The notes under the pieces: model-generated | Database searches by the model: none | What the model saw: only the letters and a program-made list of their open reading frames with translations | What the model was told of the DNA's origin: nothing | Part shown: positions 10,755 to 20,138 of the stretch, in pieces | Layout of the letters: every line of letters begins with the position of its first letter | Position numbering within the stretch: position 1 is the stretch's first letter | Assembly (NCBI RefSeq): GCF_025398315.1 | Contig: NZ_JAODOQ010000001.1 | Location: 62,001 to 126,000, forward strand | Source of the DNA: Shewanella phaeophyticola | GTDB taxonomy: Bacteria > Pseudomonadota > Gammaproteobacteria > Enterobacterales > Shewanellaceae | Direction: 5' to 3' | DNA: 64,000 bases | Made by a program: the position numbers and the translations under genes

Positions 10755-11216
10755 ATGACATTAACATGGTTAGATGTTGGTTTTGACCAGCTCAATGTTG
10801 AGCTTTTATACGGTTTATTGCAACTGCGGGTAGATGTGTTTGTTGTGGAGCAAAACTGCCCTTATCCTGAGCTAGATGGTAAAGATAAACATGTCCACAC
10901 TAGGCATTTACTCGGCCTAAATGATCAACAAAAGATTGTGGCTTACAGTCGTGTTTTAGCGCCCAATATCAGTTACCCACAAGCCAGTATTGGCCGAGTT
11001 GCTGTGACAAAATCAGCGCGAGGGCAGGGCGTAGCAAATCAGTTAATGCAACGTGCGATAACCATTGCAACACAGCGTTGGCCAGATGATCATATTCAAA
11101 TAGGCGCACAAGATTATTTACGCCATTTTTATCAACAGCTTGGTTTTGTGGTTAATTCTGAAGTGTATTTAGAGGACGGAATACCGCACCTTGATATGTT
11201 ACTTACCCATTCATAA
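10755..11216 (+). CDS. elaA: ElaA-like GNAT N-acetyltransferase
   Basis: The 153-residue protein matches the ElaA family: an LLQLRVDVFVVEQNCPYPELDG block near the N-terminus and the acetyl-CoA loop VTKSARGQGVANQLM (about 82-96). The C-terminal half, with QDYLRHFYQQLGF, closes the fold. The acetyl acceptor of ElaA is unknown. ATG at 10755 is preferred over the TTG one codon earlier. The next gene starts 16 nt downstream, so the two may be co-transcribed. Confidence 0.8.
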   Translation: MTLTWLDVGFDQLNVELLYGLLQLRVDVFVVEQNCPYPELDGKDKHVHTRHLLGLNDQQKIVAYSRVLAPNISYPQASIGRVAVTKSARGQGVANQLMQRAITIATQRWPDDHIQIGAQDYLRHFYQQLGFVVNSEVYLEDGIPHLDMLLTHS

Positions 11217-11232
11217 ATTTTAAGGAAGATAA

Positions 11233-11550
11233 ATGTCAGATTATGTCATTAACACTCAACAAATAGTGTGTGTTGCTCAATTTGTTGCCAAGCCCGGTCA
11301 ACGTGATGCGTTAGTTGCAGCATTAGCAAGCTTAATTCCTGATACTCGTCGTGAATTAGGCTGTATTCGCTATGAATTAAATGTGAGTGTGGAAGATGAA
11401 AATAAAGTCGCCTTTGTGGAAAAGTTTGTCGACCGTGCTGCGTTTGACAAGCATTGCGCTAAAGACGCCATTGAACACTATTTTCATCATGTGATGCCAG
11501 AGTTAGTTGAGTCGCATCATGTGGAAGTGTTTAATCAGGTTATTGCTTAG
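11233..11550 (+). CDS. Antibiotic-biosynthesis-monooxygenase-fold protein (YgiN-like)
   Basis: A 105-residue single ABM domain protein with the dimeric alpha-beta barrel pattern: VCVAQFVAKPGQRDALV at the N-terminus, CIRYELNVSVEDENKVAFVEKF in the middle, and HHVMPEL near the end. Family members such as YgiN act on quinols; others are only small ligand binders. An AAGGA ribosome site lies 8 nt upstream. It follows elaA and ends at a strong terminator. Confidence 0.8.
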   Translation: MSDYVINTQQIVCVAQFVAKPGQRDALVAALASLIPDTRRELGCIRYELNVSVEDENKVAFVEKFVDRAAFDKHCAKDAIEHYFHHVMPELVESHHVEVFNQVIA

Positions 11551-11570
11551 TTTTTTGAAAGTCAAAATCA

Positions 11571-11600
11571 AAAATGCCAGTCGAGTAGACTGGCATTTTT
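11571..11600. terminator. Bidirectional terminator
   Basis: The stem AAAATGCCAGTC/GACTGGCATTTT with loop GAGTA lies between the convergent ABM and porin genes. A and T runs on both sides let it act on both strands. Confidence 0.8.
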
Positions 11601-11637
11601 AGTTTATGGTGTCATACCATAAAGAACATCAACTTGA

Positions 11638-12644
11638 TTAGAAGTCGTAACGTGCACCAATAGTGAAGATGTTGTCATCTTCTAAGTCAATTTTTGCACC
11701 GTTTACAGTGTGCTCACCTTCGAACATAGCATAGTGGCCATAAACTAGAGTTGATTTAGACACGCGGTAATCAGCACCCACAGTAATTTGAGTTACTTCG
11801 ATGTCAGTACCTGTGGCGTCTACACTGTTTGAGTAGTACTTACCGAAACCACCATCATCTTGACCGTATTCAGCTTTTAAGTTTACGCCGTTTAGGTTGT
11901 AAGCTACGTTAACGAAGAAAGCATCGCCTTCTTGATCAGTAGATTGGCTTTCAGTGTTTTGGAATAAACCGCCTACTTTAAAGTCGCCAAATTTAGCTTG
12001 TGCAACACCACGGTAAGAATCTGTTCCGCCAATTGTGTTGTACGCAGCAGCGAAGTAGTAGTTTTGCTTTTTGAATTTTTTATCACCAATAGTTGCACTT
12101 AATGCATATTGGTCTTCATCAGAACCTTCGTAGTTATCATCCATTAAATACGTTGCATTTAATGTAACTAAGTCAGCAATAACTGGAGAGTAGTACCAAA
12201 TCGCATCAGCTTTACGATCTTGGTCATCCAGTAAACGGTCGATATCGGCATTTGAGTTACCGAATAAATCAATACTACCTTCAGACTGCTTGAATACTGT
12301 GTCGTTACGACCTACAAGTACGGTACCAGCATTAGTTTTTAAACCAAGGAAAGTGTTACGGGCTTTAAATACATCGTCATTTTGAGTGGTATTTTCTACT
12401 TGGAATTCCATTTGGTATAGAAGTTCAACACCATCAGCAATCTTTTCGCTACCTTTAACACCTAGGTGAGAAAAGTTATTTTCTAAAACTGTACCTTCTT
12501 TACCATTTTGAGTCGTAGTACCTTCATCAGAACTTGTTACTGATAAATCTAAACGACCATAGAAACTTGGCCTTCAGCAAGTGTAGCAAAAGAAACTAGT
12601 GTAAGTACTGAGGCTACTGATGCAGAGATTAAGGTCTTTTTCAT
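11638..12644 (-). pseudogene. Gram-negative general porin (OmpC/OmpF-like), one frameshift
   Basis: The intact part (to about 12560) encodes a 16-stranded porin typical of Shewanella, with many Tyr/Asp-rich strands and a C-terminal ARYDF ending in Phe, as needed for outer-membrane insertion. Upstream, another frame holds the start (12644), a signal peptide MKKTLISASVASVLTLVSFA and the junction LAEG. Adding one G near 12570 restores LAEGPSFYGRLDLSVTS. A GGGAG ribosome site precedes the ATG. The gene is probably real and highly expressed, with the shift likely a sequencing error in a short G run. Confidence 0.75.
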
Positions 12645-13164
12645 CTTTCATGCTCCCTAGAACGTTATGTTCTATATTCCATTTTTCATGGTTGTAGTTA
12701 GTGAAGTCGTTGCAGATATTATTCTGTAACAATCTGGTGCAGAGTTTTACAGATTTAGCACTGTCATAGTGTGGGCTAGATCAAATAATTACCCCCTGAC
12801 TAGAAAATTGTGAATCTTTCTGTGACCACAGCTGTGAATCACCAAAAAATATCACTTTTTGTGCGTTTATACCTCCTTAGGGATGTTCCAATTTGTTGCT
12901 AAATAGGCTACGGCACTAGCGAAAATCGGTAACGCAGTAGTTTAGCGTATGTTAATTTAATTGTTGAGTATATAAATGGTCTAGATCATTAGACCTTAGT
13001 CTATTGAGGTTAATAAATAATCAAATCAACAGCCTGTCGTAAATATTGCTGCTTCAAAATGGTGCAACACAGTCAGTTGCCCGTTTATTTTCAACAAACA
13101 TTTAGCTTTAGGGGTAAATCGGCTAGAATCGCCCTGAAATTGGTCGTGAATTAGGGCGTAATCC
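12645..13164. other. Intergenic region between porin and tcdA (520 bp)
   Basis: No credible frame was found. The left part is the long AT-rich leader typical of porin genes. An 18-bp palindrome GGTCTAGATCATTAGACC lies at 12978-12995; it could be an operator for either gene but I recognise no known site. Confidence 0.5.
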
Positions 13165-13962
13165 ATGTTGTCTGAATCTTATACTCTTCGTTTTGCTGGT
13201 GTTGGTCGTTTATATGGCCAATCCGCTTTGACGACTTTCTCGCAGGCTCATGTCGTGGTGGTCGGGATTGGTGGTGTGGGTACTTGGGTTGCCGAAGCTT
13301 TGGCGCGAAGTGGTATAGGCCAGATCACCTTAATTGATTTAGACGATATTTGCGTCACCAATACCAATCGTCAAATTCATGCATTAACCTCTACTATTGG
13401 CCAGTCTAAAGTTGAGGTGATGGCAAAGCGGATTAACGATATTAATCCTGAATGTGTGGTTAATGAAGTAGAAGACTTTGTAACGCTCGATAATTTAAGT
13501 CAATATTTTGTCCCTGTATCGCAAGGCGGCACGATTGATTATGTGGTGGACTGTATTGATGCGGTTAAGCAAAAAGCAGGGTTAATCGCTTGGTGTAAGC
13601 GTAACAAAATCCCGCTGGTGACAATTGGCGGTGCGGGGGGGCAAACTGATCCAACGTTAATTCAGGTTACTGATCTGGCTAAAACCATCCAAGATCCTTT
13701 ATTGGCTAAAGTGCGCAACATACTGCGTAAAGAGTACAACTTTAGTAAAAATGTCCAACGTCGTTTTGCTGTTGATGCGGTATTTTCAAGCCAACATTTA
13801 GTTTACCCACAAGCAGACGGTAGCGTGTGCAATACCAAAGCAACGGCGGAAGGCAGTATGCGTATGGATTGCGCTTCTGGTTTTGGTGCTATTAGCATGG
13901 TGACGGGTACCTTTGCTTTTGTTGCGGTGAGTCGAGTACTTACTAAATTGGCGGCTAAATAA
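13165..13962 (+). CDS. tcdA: tRNA threonylcarbamoyladenosine dehydratase TcdA (CsdL)
   Basis: The 265-residue E1-like enzyme has the nucleotide-binding GIGGVGTWVAEALARSGIG motif at about 32-50 and the DLDDICVTNTNRQ catalytic stretch at about 60-75. It uses ATP to cyclise t6A37 to ct6A in tRNAs that read ANN codons. Length and order match E. coli TcdA throughout. It appears to be a single-gene unit. Confidence 0.92.
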   Translation: MLSESYTLRFAGVGRLYGQSALTTFSQAHVVVVGIGGVGTWVAEALARSGIGQITLIDLDDICVTNTNRQIHALTSTIGQSKVEVMAKRINDINPECVVNEVEDFVTLDNLSQYFVPVSQGGTIDYVVDCIDAVKQKAGLIAWCKRNKIPLVTIGGAGGQTDPTLIQVTDLAKTIQDPLLAKVRNILRKEYNFSKNVQRRFAVDAVFSSQHLVYPQADGSVCNTKATAEGSMRMDCASGFGAISMVTGTFAFVAVSRVLTKLAAK

Positions 13963-14278
13963 GCACGTTAACGCAGATGTTTTTGTCAAAGCACCTGGTC
14001 TTATATACCCTATAAACACTCAATATGTTTACGCCATTGACTATTTGAGTCTGGGAAATGCAGTTCAGTATCTCAGCAAAGATGAAGCGTAAAATATTGA
14101 GCGTCACCCACTGTCTACCTTTATTGGCCGTAAGATGAAAGCATGATTATTGTGGCCATTCTATCCTTTAACTTTTCTTAGTCATTGTTTTATACCAAAT
14201 TCAGGTTATTGATACTCTCTTGGCACTATATTTGCTTTGTTGGGGTTAGGTTCAAAAATCTGACACTGTGAGCGAGCT
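13963..14278. other. Intergenic region (316 bp), nothing recognised
   Basis: Both strands are stop-rich and no RNA gene or clear repeat was seen. It probably holds the promoter of the SieB-like gene. Confidence 0.5.
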
Positions 14279-14889
14279 ATGATGAAAATGAATATAGGTA
14301 TGATGAATTTACTGAACGGCAAACGTGTGTTGGTCAGTGTAATGGCATGGGGCGTTGTCACTTGCGCGAGTTTGTTGTTTGCCCCCCAAAATATTCTGGC
14401 AAGCTTATCTTTAGATCACCTTGTCACAGCCTATGGACAATTTATTGGCTTAGGATTGATTATTGGTGTGGCTTATTTTTTAAGTCAACTTTTTGCCTTT
14501 ATTGTGGACGAAGCCATTGTCAATTTACGCCAAAAGCGCACAGTAGAAACCATTGAAGCAAAAGTTAAATTATTAGACCCTGCCGAGCGAGCCTTATTGC
14601 GAGAGTTCTTTTTACAAGGGCAAACTATTTTGACTTTGCCAAAAAATGAGTTAGCAGTGAAAAACCTAGTGGATACGAATATTTTAGAGGTGTTAGGTAA
14701 TGAACGCCATTACGCTATTCAAGGCCTACCGCAGATTACAAGATTTCGATGCAAGCGCGTGTTTATTTAAATCGCGATGTGCTGCGTTTGCCGGCAGGAG
14801 AGCCAAGTGCTGAAGAAATGAGTTATTTGATTAAAACCAGACCGCATTTTATTAACGGGCTTGTTCAAGCGCGAAAACATGCAGCGTAA
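14279..14889 (+). pseudogene. Superinfection-exclusion-B-like (SieB) membrane protein, one frameshift
   Basis: The N-terminal frame (to 14770) has two hydrophobic segments (about residues 18-38 and 55-78), then a soluble domain with LDPAERALLREFFLQG. After about 14723 a second frame continues to 14889 with DYKISMQARVYLN...FINGLVQARKHAA. Adding one G at 14723-14724 joins them as QGPTADYKIS, giving about 203 residues. The architecture resembles SieB-type proteins, named for a phage exclusion factor; in chromosomes of marine bacteria their role is unproven. The shift is probably a sequencing indel. Confidence 0.6.
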
Positions 14890-14992
14890 CGTTAAAATTT
14901 GAAGAAAAAATGGGGGCTATAAAGCCCCTAATAGTATCATTCGCAAGGAAGTATTGAATAATGCAGTAAAATAACTTAACCGATTAAGAGAC

Positions 14993-15124
14993 TCACTTAA
15001 CCGGTGCAGACTTCACAATAAACATCCAAGTTAGATAAGAAATAATTCCCAGCGTACTGAAAATTACAATCATTGAAAGTAATCCAATTGGGTTACCAAA
15101 CATTAAATCTAGCCAAAATGCCAT
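14993..15124 (-). CDS. DUF3149 single-span membrane peptide (43 aa)
   Basis: A 43-residue protein starts MAFWLDLMFGNPIGLLSM, with one membrane helix (about 14-36) and a basic tail (VKSAPVK). This is the DUF3149 pattern, a small conserved gammaproteobacterial family of unknown role. ATG at 15124 is chosen because AGAGGA lies just upstream; the longer upstream frame lacks such a site and is not conserved in character. Confidence 0.8.
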   Translation of the reverse strand: MAFWLDLMFGNPIGLLSMIVIFSTLGIISYLTWMFIVKSAPVK

Positions 15125-15406
15125 GATTCTTATCCTCTGAATTATGAAATCGAGATCATCATAAAGTGAAATTGCCGCCTTGACGGTGATCTTGATCAAT
15201 ACTGTCGCTCAAGGTGTTATTGAAAGGTTAAATCTGCTAAACAGCTCACAAAAAAGCGTTTAGAACATGGATTAAGGGGATGCGAATGACTTTTGAGCAA
15301 TCAGGTGATTTTTATAGAAAAGAATCGTTAAAGGGCTTGCCATTGTCACGAGCAAAGGTATAATCGCCCACACTTAATTGTGACAAATGCAATTGAGTTA
15401 TGTTGT

Positions 15407-15446
15407 GCCAGTGTGGTGAAATTGGTAGACACACGGGATTCAAAAT
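15407..15446 (+). pseudogene. 5' half of the disrupted tRNA-Leu(CAA)
   Basis: The acceptor strand GCCAGTG, a D arm with GTG/CAC stem and the 5' anticodon stem CGGGA are followed by TTCAAAA (anticodon CAA). The sequence then leaves tRNA and becomes island sequence, so the 3' anticodon stem no longer pairs. The missing half is at 39939-39994. Joined there, the two halves make a perfect class II tRNA-Leu: GCCAGTG pairs CACTGGT, CGGGA pairs TCCCG, and the T stem is GCCGG/CCGGC. Confidence 0.9.
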
Positions 15447-15458
15447 TCGCAGCGTGTA
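15438..15458 (+). other. attL core and integrase core-type site
   Basis: The core ATTCAAAAT (15438-15446) is followed after 4 nt by AGCGTGTA (15451-15458). This octamer is the exact inverse of TACACGCT at 39927-39934, which sits 4 nt before the right-hand core. The same core-plus-octamer recurs at 15729-15749. Confidence 0.85.
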
Positions 15459-16020
15459 CTCAACATAACTCAGTAAGTTGCTGATTGAATTAGTTATTAG
15501 ATATTTATTAACGTTCAAAACCCTTGCAAAGATTTGCAAAGTTTTTTAGATTGATAATTATGTGCCTGTTCAATAACATTAGTTACCAACAGGGTTAAAA
15601 ACACATAAATTAAGTACAATAAAATTGGTTTGGTTTTGCAAAGATATTTGGTCTTTTTAGATAACTTTGCAAAGCTAAATATAGCTTCAAAGCCTTTGCC
15701 TGAGTGATGAAATTGGTATACATGGGGGATTCAAAATTCGCAGCGTGTACTCAACATAACTCAGTAAGTTGCTGATTGAATTAGTTATTAGATATTTATT
15801 AACGTTCAAAACCCTTGCAAAGATTTGCAAAGTTTTTTAGATTGATAATTATGTGCCTGTTCAATAACATTAGTTACCAACAGGGTTAAAAACACATAAA
15901 TTAAGTACAATAAAATTGGTTTGGTTTTGCAAAGATATTTGGTCTTTTTAGATAACTTTGCAAAGCTAAATATAGCTTCAAAGCCTTTGCCTGAGTGATG
16001 AAATTGGTATACATGGGGGA
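15439..16020 (+). repeat. Two identical tandem 291-bp units bounded by the integration core
   Basis: Bases 15439-15729 and 15730-16020 appear identical. Each begins in the core (TTCAAAA), contains four copies of TTGCAAAG (first unit: 15524, 15534, 15636, 15667), and ends with the 5' half of the island's own tRNA-Leu (GCCTGAG...GGGGA). The boundaries coincide with the recombination core, so integrase-mediated exchange between cores can create or remove units. Confidence 0.9.
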
Positions 16021-16073
16021 TTCAAAATCCCCTGCTTCACGGCGTGTCGGTTCGAGTCCGACCTCAGGTACCA
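15989..16073 (+). tRNA. tRNA-Leu (anticodon CAA), island-borne and intact
   Basis: Acceptor GCCTGAG pairs CTCAGGT. The D stem is ATG/CAT, the anticodon stem GGGGA/TCCCC encloses TTCAAAA (anticodon CAA), a long variable arm marks class II, and the T stem is GTCGG/CCGAC with loop TTCGAGT. CCA is encoded (16071-16073). The stems differ in sequence from the disrupted chromosomal tRNA-Leu, so this is a separate gene brought by the island. A terminator follows. Confidence 0.93.
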
Positions 16074-16080
16074 TTATTTG

Positions 16081-16114
16081 AAAGCCCTGTTCTTAATTGA
16101 ACGGGGCTTTTTTT
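16081..16114 (+). terminator. Terminator of the island tRNA-Leu
   Basis: The stem AAAGCCCTGTTC/GAACGGGGCTTT (one G-T pair) with loop TTAATT is followed by a T-run, 8 nt after the tRNA CCA end. Confidence 0.85.
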
Positions 16115-16203
16115 ATGCTTATAAATCAATGGTAAATACAGAGGTCTGTTACTTTCAACCGCTAGAGGGTAAAAATTATCTATAACGCTTAATTAGGTAG
16201 ACT

Positions 16204-16542
16204 TTATCCAGCAGTTAGGTCTTTTATTGTTGATGTCTTTCCATTTTCCATTACTGAACGTATACCATTATCTCTACTCGATGTGCTCGAATACATTTGG
16301 CTTGTGCCAATGATTTGATGATTAGCCGCTTTAAGGTTGAAATAGGGTTTATCATTCTTCGCTGTTTCTTTCGCGAAATTAGCTTCACTTTGGGAGTTTG
16401 TTTGAACTGAGCTAATACCATTATTGGCACCAGCCTTAGCAGTGTAGAGTTCACTTGTTAATATGACTTCGCCATTGCCTGCCTTTAATACAAACTTAAA
16501 CTGGCCATTACTGCTTTTACTTAATTCATACCATCCTGACAT
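16204..16542 (-). CDS. YegP/DUF1508 family protein
   Basis: The 112-residue protein consists of two tandem DUF1508 repeats: SGWYELSKSSNGQFKFVLKA...ISSVQTN at about 1-50, and KPYFNLKAANHQIIGTSQMY...IRSVMEN at about 57-105. This is the YegP arrangement. The fold is a small alpha/beta domain of unknown function, common in phages and islands. A GGGAG ribosome site precedes the ATG. The gene sits alone just inside the island's left end. Confidence 0.85.
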   Translation of the reverse strand: MSGWYELSKSSNGQFKFVLKAGNGEVILTSELYTAKAGANNGISSVQTNSQSEANFAKETAKNDKPYFNLKAANHQIIGTSQMYSSTSSRDNGIRSVMENGKTSTIKDLTAG

Positions 16543-16668
16543 TATTTAGCTCCCTAATCGTTACGACACTGCCTATTCATAGCAAGGACAATTCCCTGCT
16601 TGAATATTAGTCTAGTTGGTTTCACTTATTTTGGAATATTAATTTGGTCGTATTTTGAGCATTTACGG

Positions 16669-17073
16669 TTAATCGGTTGAGATACTGACTTCAAACATTT
16701 CTAAATCCTGCCAATAGCACACGAAGTTTTGTTCCCATATAGGGTAAAACTCCATTGCGGCATCAAGTAATATTTCACCATTAATGCTTTGAAACACGCC
16801 AAAGTTAAAATCAAAGTCCAACGCTTTTACGAGTTCGGCATAACCACCGTGACCGACAAAGCAGAACTCGGTGATGTAACACAGGTGCCATTGTTCAGCC
16901 GTCTTTTCTAACCTGATTTCAACTGGATGAAAACCACCATGTTCGGAGCTGTAGTTTGGATCTCGAAAGTTAATGGTTAATGCATTATGAGTAGTGTTAT
17001 TAATCAGCTTGGTTAACGGCAGCAGTAAGCTATCGGTAACAGGCAAAGCCAGTTCCTTATTAATGGTGTTCAT
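16669..17073 (-). CDS. DUF2787 family protein
   Basis: The 134-residue soluble protein has the HGGFHPVEIRLEK block (about 45-58) and a WHLCYITEFCFVGHGGYAEL stretch, which I recognise as DUF2787-type. Such proteins of unknown function recur with RadC in gammaproteobacterial islands. It starts 18 nt after the radC-like gene stops and is probably in the same operon. Confidence 0.65.
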   Translation of the reverse strand: MNTINKELALPVTDSLLLPLTKLINNTTHNALTINFRDPNYSSEHGGFHPVEIRLEKTAEQWHLCYITEFCFVGHGGYAELVKALDFDFNFGVFQSINGEILLDAAMEFYPIWEQNFVCYWQDLEMFEVSISTD

Positions 17074-17091
17074 TTTGTTATCTCACAGAGT

Positions 17092-17535
17092 TTAGAAGAG
17101 TTCGGGTTGAGTTTGACGTAAGCTGGTAAAGCGATTTAGGCCGATAATCACATGGTCGATGACTTCAATGTTGAGCACCTTGGCGCATTCAATCACCTTA
17201 TGAGTAAAGTTAAGGTCACTTGTACTAGGCGTTGGATCGCCAGAAGGGTGGTTATGAACAAGGATTATCCCCGGCATATTGAGTATGACGGCCGTTCTGA
17301 GTACCTCCGATGGACGCATGCTGATACTGTTGATGCAACCTGTGGCAACGACTTCAACGCAGTTGATAGCTCGTTGGGTGGTGAGGTTAGCCACGATAAA
17401 CACTTCCTTTGTTTCATATTTTAGGTAATCAAATACCTTTGCAGCATCTTCAGGTCGAAGCAGTGTCTTTTCTGCTAATTCACACTGACTTTCTCTGAAC
17501 TGATACTTAACGTTAATTTCGCGTATTAATGCCAT
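17092..17535 (-). CDS. radC: RadC-like JAB-domain protein
   Basis: The 147-residue protein carries the JAB metalloprotease motif HNHPSGDPTPSTSD (about 104-117) with both His and the Asp present, and a preceding SMRPSEVLR. It lacks the N-terminal helix-hairpin-helix of chromosomal RadC, as usual for island and prophage versions. The biochemical role of RadC is unsettled despite its name. It lies in a run of same-strand genes with the recombinase, AAA ATPase and DUF6641 protein. Confidence 0.9.
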   Translation of the reverse strand: MALIREINVKYQFRESQCELAEKTLLRPEDAAKVFDYLKYETKEVFIVANLTTQRAINCVEVVATGCINSISMRPSEVLRTAVILNMPGIILVHNHPSGDPTPSTSDLNFTHKVIECAKVLNIEVIDHVIIGLNRFTSLRQTQPELF

Positions 17536-17595
17536 TGGCTTACCCTTACAAATAGCTTAAGCGGAGAGGGGATTAGTAATCCCCCTCAAATAGGA

Positions 17596-18072
17596 TTACT
17601 TGGTTTTGCTGGGTTCAGTTGGTGGCTGATTACCTTTCTCTTTCTTACTTGGGAACTTAGGAGGTGGTGCAAGTAAGAACGTATCCAGCTCGCCTTTTTC
17701 TACCGCATCGATAATGACTTTAATGGTGTCTGGTAGTTTGGCTTTATCACCTACATCAATGGCGGGCTTATCTTTAACCAACTCTATGGGCTTACCGCTA
17801 ATACGGACTTCAAGATAGTAATGTTCCTCACTGTCATAGAACCAAGGGCGAACGTTATAACGGCGGCGTATCTTCTTACGCTCACCAGTTTCAGCGTCTT
17901 TGATGCTCTTTTCACGGTAGGCTTCAAACTCTTTACCTTCAACAAAGCATTCGGCCATTTCTAATTGCTGCTTAAGCTTCTCTAATAAGCGTATGCGTTT
18001 ACTCACAACGGGTGGCTTGGTCACAATTTCAGGGCGAGCGATTACCTTGAGCGAACTCAATAATGTGGTCAT
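17596..18072 (-). CDS. DUF6641-like protein
   Basis: A 158-residue basic protein. An N-terminal helix region (VSKRIRLLEKLKQQLEMAE, about 22-40) is followed by KDAETGERKKIRRR, RPWFYDSEEHYYLEVRISGK and a Pro/Lys-rich tail. The layout matches my memory of DUF6641, a family from plasmids and phages with no known function. It starts 23 nt after the AAA ATPase gene ends, in one apparent operon. Confidence 0.5.
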   Translation of the reverse strand: MTTLLSSLKVIARPEIVTKPPVVSKRIRLLEKLKQQLEMAECFVEGKEFEAYREKSIKDAETGERKKIRRRYNVRPWFYDSEEHYYLEVRISGKPIELVKDKPAIDVGDKAKLPDTIKVIIDAVEKGELDTFLLAPPPKFPSKKEKGNQPPTEPSKTK

Positions 18073-18095
18073 AGGATGTTCCTTTATGGGTTGGG

Positions 18096-20138
18096 TTAGC
18101 GAATAAAGCCGATGTGGCCTTTTGCTTGTTTACGGTTATTTTCTTCAGCCAGTAACGTAATGGCCGTTGTTCTATGGTTGTGGTTGGGTTGAAATACCAT
18201 GCGCCTTGCTAAGATAGCGAAGTCGCCTGGGGTTAACTGGTTTAGCGTGTGAAGTTGGTCTTTCTCTGAATGAGTCAACTTAGTAATGCCAAGTACCTGG
18301 CGGTACATCGTGTGTCTCTGTGCTTCGGTGAGGTAGTCACATACTAACTTGAAGTCAAAGCGTCGCATCACAGCACTGTCGATTGATGCGAGTGCGTTAG
18401 TTGCTGCAAACACAGGAACGCTGTAGCATTCAAGTTGAGATAGCAGCTCATTGATAAGTTGTACTTCATACTGCGCTTGAGCGCTCTCACGCTTGCTCAG
18501 TAAGCTATCGACTTCATCAAATAGCATTAGCTTGTTTTCTCTATGTGCTTCTTTAAAGAGCGCTGCGATGTTCTGTTCACTCTCACCAACGTATTTACTC
18601 AGAACGTCAGAGCACTTGATGTGCATGATGTCCATACCGTGGTTTTCAGCCAAATGATGAACCCAGCCTGTTTTCCCCGTACCTGCGGGACCACTTAATA
18701 ACACCCTTAACGGCAGACCATTTTCAATCGCGTCATCGATATCACTAATGATAGTTTCAGCATCTTGCCCATTTGTGGTGGTAAGGTTTAAGCAACTTGG
18801 GTCAAAGTTCAGCTGCCCCTCGTATTGCGGTAGTGCTTGCTCTTCACCACAAGCTTCAAGCATGGCATCCACGACTTCCAATACCACCGTTTCAGCGTGT
18901 TCACCTGTTAAGGCCAACGCATTGGCAACATGAGCAGCATTAGCAATAAAGGCGGGTGCTGCCTTTGTTTTATAAGCCAGCTCTAAACGAAAGGCATCAG
19001 ATACCTTAAGTTGCTTGAGCATGGCTTTACTCATCGAATAAGCAAAGGATTCATCAGGGACGGGGATGTCCATCACCAACTTAAATCGCCTGATATAACT
19101 GGGTTCCAACATCGATATATGGTTGGTTATCCAGATGGTCGGTACAGGGTTTGTTTCAAGTAAACGCATTAAGCCCTCTTTGGAGTAATGCTCGTCGGCA
19201 TGCTTAAACACGCTTTCACACTCATCAACCAGTAATAGGCTTCCATCTGTACCATTCAACAAACTTTGCATCAGGTTAAGGTAGCTAATCCGCTGGCTAG
19301 TAGGCTGTTTACTCAAGAACTCATTGGTTATATTGCCATCTTCAAACTGCACGCTTTGCACTTCAAGTAGGCTGCGCTTTAGTGACTTTGCCAAGGTACG
19401 TGAAAGCTCGGTCTTACCCGTACCAGCTGGATCATAAAGTAAAATGTTCACCCCTGTAAGACTCTGCTTGGCAGCAGCTTTGAGATACCGACACACTAAG
19501 TCGGCATTAACATGTTCAAACTGCTTAAGGGTGAACTTTGCCGCTGGGCTGCGTTTTATAATGGGCTCAATAAATGCCTCGCGGCTAGTCAATTTCTGAG
19601 TGACTAATATTCTTTTGTATGGAGTTGGTAGGGTCAAACGGTAAGGTAAATGTAATAACCCATCTTCAATAAGGTTGTTCTCAACTAAAGGCTGAAGTTG
19701 TTGTTCAATGGCGTAACGGTCTAGTCCAGTATCTTGCTCAAGCGTATGGATCAGAATGTCTGAATCATGGTCAGATAACAGACTAAGTAGCTCGTTTAGA
19801 CCAAGGTTGGCATTCATTAAGATAATGAGTGTTATCACCGATTTCATCTTTAAATCTAGCTTAAACAAATCGCAGATAAACTCGGCGTTATGGTGCACTA
19901 TTTGGGTGGTGGTCGGGTGTATATCCTTTATTGGGAACTCTTCTAGAGTACTTTCTATATCGTAATTAATGCCGTGCTGAAGCTTGATACCTACCAAGGC
20001 TGCTACAACTTGCGAGGGAACATATGCAAAGCCATAGCGCATTGCTGTTGTCAGTAAGGTTTCGGCAACCTGAGTAGATAGATAGTAACAATGATTGGCA
20101 CGCTTAACGTTTAGCTTTGGCTTTATCATTGGCGTCAT
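18096..20138 (-). CDS. Protein with two AAA+ ATPase domains
   Basis: The 680-residue protein has a helical N-terminal region (about 1-200) and two AAA+ modules. The first has Walker A DPAGTGKTE near 238 and Walker B LLLVDECES near 305. The second has Walker A GPAGTGKTG near 486 and LMLFDEVDS near 530, followed by an arginine-finger-like AVMRRFDFKL. Both P-loops look functional. The double AAA+ plan resembles ATP-driven remodellers such as Cdc48/FtsH-type AAA proteins. Its target is unknown. The start codon overlaps the recombinase stop by 4 nt, which indicates translational coupling. Confidence 0.8.
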   Translation of the reverse strand: MTPMIKPKLNVKRANHCYYLSTQVAETLLTTAMRYGFAYVPSQVVAALVGIKLQHGINYDIESTLEEFPIKDIHPTTTQIVHHNAEFICDLFKLDLKMKSVITLIILMNANLGLNELLSLLSDHDSDILIHTLEQDTGLDRYAIEQQLQPLVENNLIEDGLLHLPYRLTLPTPYKRILVTQKLTSREAFIEPIIKRSPAAKFTLKQFEHVNADLVCRYLKAAAKQSLTGVNILLYDPAGTGKTELSRTLAKSLKRSLLEVQSVQFEDGNITNEFLSKQPTSQRISYLNLMQSLLNGTDGSLLLVDECESVFKHADEHYSKEGLMRLLETNPVPTIWITNHISMLEPSYIRRFKLVMDIPVPDESFAYSMSKAMLKQLKVSDAFRLELAYKTKAAPAFIANAAHVANALALTGEHAETVVLEVVDAMLEACGEEQALPQYEGQLNFDPSCLNLTTTNGQDAETIISDIDDAIENGLPLRVLLSGPAGTGKTGWVHHLAENHGMDIMHIKCSDVLSKYVGESEQNIAALFKEAHRENKLMLFDEVDSLLSKRESAQAQYEVQLINELLSQLECYSVPVFAATNALASIDSAVMRRFDFKLVCDYLTEAQRHTMYRQVLGITKLTHSEKDQLHTLNQLTPGDFAILARRMVFQPNHNHRTTAITLLAEENNRKQAKGHIGFIR

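Noticed and set aside
12825..12850. CRP-like site TGTGACCACAGCTGTGA upstream of the porin
   Set aside because: The right half has the wrong orientation (not TCACA), so the consensus palindrome is not met.
15312..15539. Minus-strand frame across attL
   Set aside because: It spans the tRNA-Leu fragment and repeat unit; chance frame in non-coding sequence.
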